DNA of 64,000 nucleotides from Tillus elongatus (Eukaryota > Arthropoda > Insecta > Coleoptera > Cleridae), in the NCBI GenBank assembly GCA_964006375.1, contig OZ023268.1, positions 81,356,335 to 81,420,334 on the forward strand. Reading direction: 5' to 3'. The notes under the pieces are model-generated. The model worked only from the letters and a program-made list of their open reading frames with translations. It did not search any database and was not told where the DNA came from. Shown here in pieces: positions 12,540-64,000 of this stretch (position 1 is the stretch's first letter; each line of letters starts with the position of its first letter). The position numbers and the translations under genes are program-made.

Positions 12540-13152
12540 TTAGGTAAAAAATCTCATGCGAATCGACTTCGCTGCTGAATCTATAGACGTCTCCTTTGGC
12601 CTTTCAATTTCCGGAACACTTGTTTTACCCACATCAGACTCAAAATTAAATTACTGCCAAAACTATACAAAATCTTATTTACTGTACAATACTCGCTTCT
12701 CTCGAGTGCCCTAAACACCACGACGATCCGGCCAATTAAAAACTCCAGTCTTTGCAACATCTGTTATAGTCCAAGGGCTATTATAACAGCGACATTTTTG
12801 TCAGACGAATTTCATGAAAAGCGCAACCAATTTTGACACATAGACCATTCTTACGTGTGCATCAGAGCTCTGACAGCAAGTTTTGCAAGCAAGGTACATC
12901 GCAAATATTTGGTGTAATGCATTGTTAAAAATACCAACGTGCCTCACCAATTGCAGATGGCTTGAAAAGAATGGAAACTATATGTTCCTCTGGTTCGAAG
13001 GAGAGCAAATCCTGCGATTCGTGGAGGACATAATTATTCAGCCAGAAATATCAACTGACAATGTTACCGTAGATAATACCGTTAGCATTGAAGATAACAG
13101 TGACAGCGACAGTAGCAGGGATCTATCCGCCAATGAATTTATAGGCGAATAA
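12540..13152 (+). pseudogene. Unidentified decayed ORF, probably element-derived
   Basis: A 90-codon frame (12883-13152) reads WLEKNGNYMFLWFEGEQI, then an acidic Ser/Asp-rich end DNSDSDSSRDLSANEFIGE. Weaker coding-like sequence upstream (RIDFAAESIDVSFGLSISG at about 12556) is interrupted by stops. The acidic carboxyl tail is common in transposon proteins, but I cannot name the family. Confidence 0.35.
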
Positions 13153-13317
13153 ATGTCATACTTTTTTTTGTAGAAATAAAAAGCTATACTGGATTTTAAT
13201 ATAGAAATAGTTTGATAAAAAACGATTTCAAGATAAAAATATGAAATAAAGACCTACAATGGATTACGATTTAGGCATATTTTAATTTCTTTATACAAAT
13301 ACCCCACTTATTCTGTT

Positions 13318-14790
13318 AGTTTCCCCATATATTTAATTTTCAACATGTCCCTTAATCAGGGTGTAGTTCCTGACTTCTGGAAGACTAGTTATTTAAGAAT
13401 GTTTCACAAGTCTGGTTGTAACCAAGATATAAAAAATTACAGAGGTATCTGCATGCAATCTACCTTACCTAAAATGCTGGATTCTTTAGTCAGCAACTGT
13501 CTAACTTGCGCATGTAAAAACGTTATTATTCAACAACAACATGGTTTTATGAAAGGACGCTCAATCATAACCAATCTGACCTATCAAAATGTAATTTTAA
13601 ATGCATTCGAGAATGGACCTCTATATACACTGATGTCACTAAAGCATTCGATCGGGTTAATCACAAATTACTTATCGCAAAAGTTAATGCCTATGGTATA
13701 CGGGGCAAGCTTTTGGACTGAATTAGTAGCTTTTAAGTCAACAGATTTCAGTTTGTTAGGATTGGGAACCACATTTCAAACTCGGTTGAGGTCTTATCAG
13801 ATGTACCACAGGACAGCCACTGTGGCCCCCTTCTTTTTAACCTATTTATTAACGATTTGTATTCTTGCTTTAATTCTTGTTAGTCCCTTTTATTTGAGGA
13901 TGACCTAAAGGTTTTCAAAGTTGTCAGGAATGAATTGGATTGCCTTGAGTTGCAGAGTGATATTGATAATCTTGTTCGGTGGTGTTCAGTCAATTGCCTA
14001 GATTTAAAGTTACAAAAGTGTCTTTCTATGGTTTTTAGTAGAAACCACACTGTATCTAACCATACTTAATCCATTAATTCAGTAAACCTCGCCGCTGTAC
14101 CTGGTTCGAAAGATCATGGTATTTTATTTGACACCAAATTGAGTTTCTGTCAAGACATTCTAAATATTTCTCTGAAATCACGTAGGCTTTTGGGTTACAC
14201 AGAGAGTATCATCTGATCTCTCAATCACATCATTTAAAATGATATATAGCACAATAGTGCGCTCTTCATTAGAATATGGTTCTGCCATTTGGAGCCCCTT
14301 CTATGAAGCTCACTCTGTGCTGCTGGAAAAGGTTAAGCACAGATTTCTAAGATGCTGACCTTATAGTAGGGATTCCTTGTAACGATTATAAATATGACTA
14401 CAATGATCTTATGTCGTGATTGAATTTAACCACACTCCCCAATCGAAGAATACAAACTGACCTTTGCTTATTCTTTAAAATAATTTCTGGTGAAATTGAT
14501 TCCCCACGTTTGCTCAGCGTCAGATCGGCTTAAAAATTAAAACGACTGCAACAAGGTCAAATGATACATTTGTTGTAGATTTTCATAGCAGGAATTATAT
14601 ATTGAATAGTCCCCTCACACGTATGGCTCGGTCAGCCAATCAAGTGAACACAGACCTAAACTTTTTCGATAATAAATTCAGTAGATTCAGGTCGAAGATC
14701 TCACGTAACTTGACGTTTCATAGAGCAGGGGCTGCCTTTGGCAGTACCTTGGCATTACCTTATCAGTTCTAATCAATGTTTTTTAGAGCC
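13318..14790 (+). mobile_element. Decayed LINE reverse transcriptase
   Basis: The plus strand encodes VVPDFWKTSYLRMFHKSG, DIKNYRGICMQSTLPKML, QQQHGFMKGRSI and a DVTKAFDRVNHKLL block (about 13620-13680, after a frameshift), then a short carboxyl region in several frames to about 14790. This is the finger-palm part of a CR1/jockey-like reverse transcriptase, 5'-truncated and interrupted many times. Confidence 0.75.
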
Positions 14791-14959
14791 GCCTAGCCTT
14801 ACTATAATAGCTGTGCAGGATTTCTCTGAGATATTTGTTTGGGGAAAATGTTAATACTGTCTATGTAAAAAGGAATTTTCGTTAATAAATGTTTTTTTTT
14901 TCTTTGTAACGTACTGAACATTTGAAATGACAACGAAATAATTTTAAAAAGTATAGCAA

Positions 14960-15330
14960 GTCATCAGTGCCTTGCGGTGTAGCGCTGCTTTAGGAAAACT
15001 GGCAGGCGGTATAAAACAACATATTTGTAAAGGCAGGCATCTGAAATCGAGACTGCAATCTTTTTTTCTACCTTATGTTAAATTTTGGTTCTGATCGGAA
15101 TGAGCACCCTTTATTTGCCTAAGGCGCAGAGCGCGCTACTTTCATGAGGCTGGCAGGCACATATTGCAACGCCTTTTACGAGACAGGCACTCGCTAATGA
15201 ATTTATAGTACTTTAAACTATATTCTAAATTTTCTTCGTGGGGTTGCGATGAGGCGAGTGATGCACTTTACCAGTTTTTGATTGGCTGGCGGTATTTTAC
15301 AACCGATTTTGACTGGCAGACATAGATTTA
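14960..15330. repeat. Repeat with GGCAGGC/GGCTGGC words
   Basis: Words such as CTGGCAGGCGGTAT, GGCTGGCAGGCAC and TTGGCTGGCGGTATTTTAC recur four to five times over about 350 bp with AT-rich spacers, like the subterminal repeat arms of a non-autonomous DNA transposon. No second end was identified. Confidence 0.3.
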
Positions 15331-15703
15331 TTTTCAGTAAAGTTTTTAGTCCCTGTGTGTGAAATTTTGTCTAGATTACGATGAGCACAGAAATCGTTTT
15401 AGAAATAAAACTTTACATTTTTTATACACAAACGCAACCAATCCAAGCAGACAGGCACGTGATTTCATATTGTGCACCCACTGGGTTATTTTCTGTCATT
15501 TCTCCAGCCGGGATCAAATCAGCCCGACAAATTGTCACTAGCTCTCTGCCTATTAGATTAACTTCCCCCTGTCCTAAGAAAGTTACTATAATTCAAACGC
15601 GACTGAATGACTGTGATTTTACCGCGAATTTCGAGAGCAGCAGTTTCGCTTGGCCATCCGTCAGCGAATCTAGGTCTCCCAATTATTACATATATAGGAG
15701 TTT

Positions 15704-15979
15704 TCAATTAAACCCTGCACTGTCGTTTTTTAGTTTGGGTGAACAAATTGCATCAAAGAGGCGACATAAAATTGAACTAACTTTAGAAGCACATATTTTA
15801 ATAACTATTGCTGTGATTCCATTGGATCCTAACGCCTTTTTAATGTCTAAATTTTTTAATATGTGCTTAATAGTTTGAAACATATTTCTGTAATACAGAA
15901 TGTGTTCTTTAACCAAAGTGACTGATTTGAAATTATTAACTTGGCTGAAACTGCACTCATAGCGAGCTACTAAGATCAA
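15704..15979 (-). pseudogene. LINE reverse transcriptase fragment
   Basis: The frame contains LDIKKALGSNGITAIVIKIC followed by SILCRLFDAI, the amino-terminal reverse transcriptase block of non-LTR elements (the K..G.DGI..E.L pattern, here altered). It is short and isolated, just 3' of the end of KATNIP. Confidence 0.6.
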
Positions 15980-16081
15980 TAATTGTATTGTAGAGGTATT
16001 AAACCGTATCGCCTTTCAATTTAGATAAACATGTTTGATAACAAGTTTGTTCAAATAACACAAAATTACAAATACTTAACA

Positions 16082-16087
16082 TTTATT
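16082..16087 (-). promoter_or_regulatory. KATNIP: Possible KATNIP polyadenylation signal
   Basis: AATAAA on the minus strand, about 140 nt after the KATNIP stop codon. Its position is suitable but the region is AT-rich, so chance occurrence is likely enough to keep this tentative. Confidence 0.4.
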
Positions 16088-16224
16088 AACACACAAAACA
16101 TATCCCACAGTCACACTTCCTTACAAACTTATTAACAATACAAGATCAAGTTTACAAATCACAATACTTGGACCATATATCTGCAATTAAAAGGACTAAA
16201 AACCAGAAAAAGATGGTTGTTCTG

Positions 16225-63428
<47,204 letters not shown>

Positions 63429-63889
63429 CTGAAAAAGGAAGATAACGCCTTTAATAATAATAATAATAATAATAAAATATTATTGTGTCTGTTTGTTATC
63501 AGCATTTTTAAGTTTCATTTTATGTGTGAACAATACGTGTTGCTAAAATGTAGAATACATTTTCCACCAAAAAACCATATTGTAAATAACATACGTGTTA
63601 TATTATTGTATCTTCTCACCTAACCCTCAACTAAGATGACATACGAATATTCTTTAAATGAGATACATATTTCAATATTAAGAGAAAATGGTTAAAAGCT
63701 TCTACAGGATAATACGCTTTTCGTCTTAACTTTATTATTCAATTTAGTCGGTATCACGAAAAACAGCTCCTTTTAGCGAATTTTCATAAGGAAACTTTCC
63801 TCACAGAGAGGTAACGATTTCCAAACTTTTTTTTTTCAAATGTTCGGGAATTAGAGTACCTAGTACCCATATCCACAGTCAGTTACAGC

Positions 63890-63891
<2 letters not shown>
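63429..63891. other. Upstream KATNIP intron
   Basis: Includes a TAA trinucleotide run (63452-63476) and otherwise AT-rich non-coding DNA. The next KATNIP exon upstream is not reached in the window. Confidence 0.5.

Positions 63892-63978
<87 letters not shown>
63892..63978. repeat. (TA)n microsatellite at window end
   Basis: About 87 bp of TA dinucleotides. The preceding AGTACCCATATCCACAGTC and following CCGGGTGATTAAC suggest another dispersed repeat copy. Confidence 0.9.
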
Positions 63979-63980
<2 letters not shown>

Positions 63981-64000
63981 GGGTGATTAACAATGCAATG

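Overview
The window is animal nuclear DNA, AT-rich and dominated by transposable elements. It most likely comes from an insect with a large, repeat-rich genome; a beetle is my guess, not a demonstration. The evidence is spliced animal genes with kilobase introns, many broken non-LTR retrotransposons, piggyBac, Tigger, mariner and Ty3-type elements, and a dozen long (TA)n tracts.

Two host genes are recognised, both on the minus strand. WDR81 starts at 7886; its first two exons (7786-7886, 6270-7691) carry the amino-terminal region and the start of the BEACH domain, and the rest lies before base 1. KATNIP (KIAA0556, katanin-interacting ciliary protein) covers nearly all the rest. Ten exons from 63428 down to the stop codon at 16225 splice in one frame (2,435 nt, 811 codons plus 2 nt), with the amino-terminal exons beyond base 64000. 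Between the two genes are three short minus-strand exon candidates (12438-12482, 10323-10475, 9019-9141) that may form an unidentified small membrane-protein gene.

Layout: 1-6200, repeats and a dead mariner-like element; 6270-7886, WDR81; 8000-16000, the candidate small gene, LINE fragments and a hammerhead-like relic; 16225-63428, KATNIP with its introns full of elements. Those introns hold a Tigger-type MITE (16940-17562), a tandem array of a ~322-bp unit carrying hammerhead-ribozyme-like motifs and split by a LINE (18983-21860), a complete but dead piggyBac (24026-26499), a young CsRn1-like Ty3 retrotransposon (29856-34589), a palindromic repeat complex (40812-41960), a tRNA-derived SINE, non-coding elements with CCCAC ends and 2-bp target duplications (43855-46655, 50244-52074), nested LINEs and two more mariner-like relics.

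The most unusual signals are the hammerhead-like tandem units, which look like a retrozyme or Penelope-type element, together with a second hammerhead-like family at about 10150 and 61240; and the CCCAC elements, whose 2-bp target duplication can be read by comparing a filled site with an unfilled paralogous LINE copy in this same window. No enzymatic pathway or operon is present; the two host genes act separately, WDR81 in endosome and autophagy traffic and KATNIP at the ciliary base.
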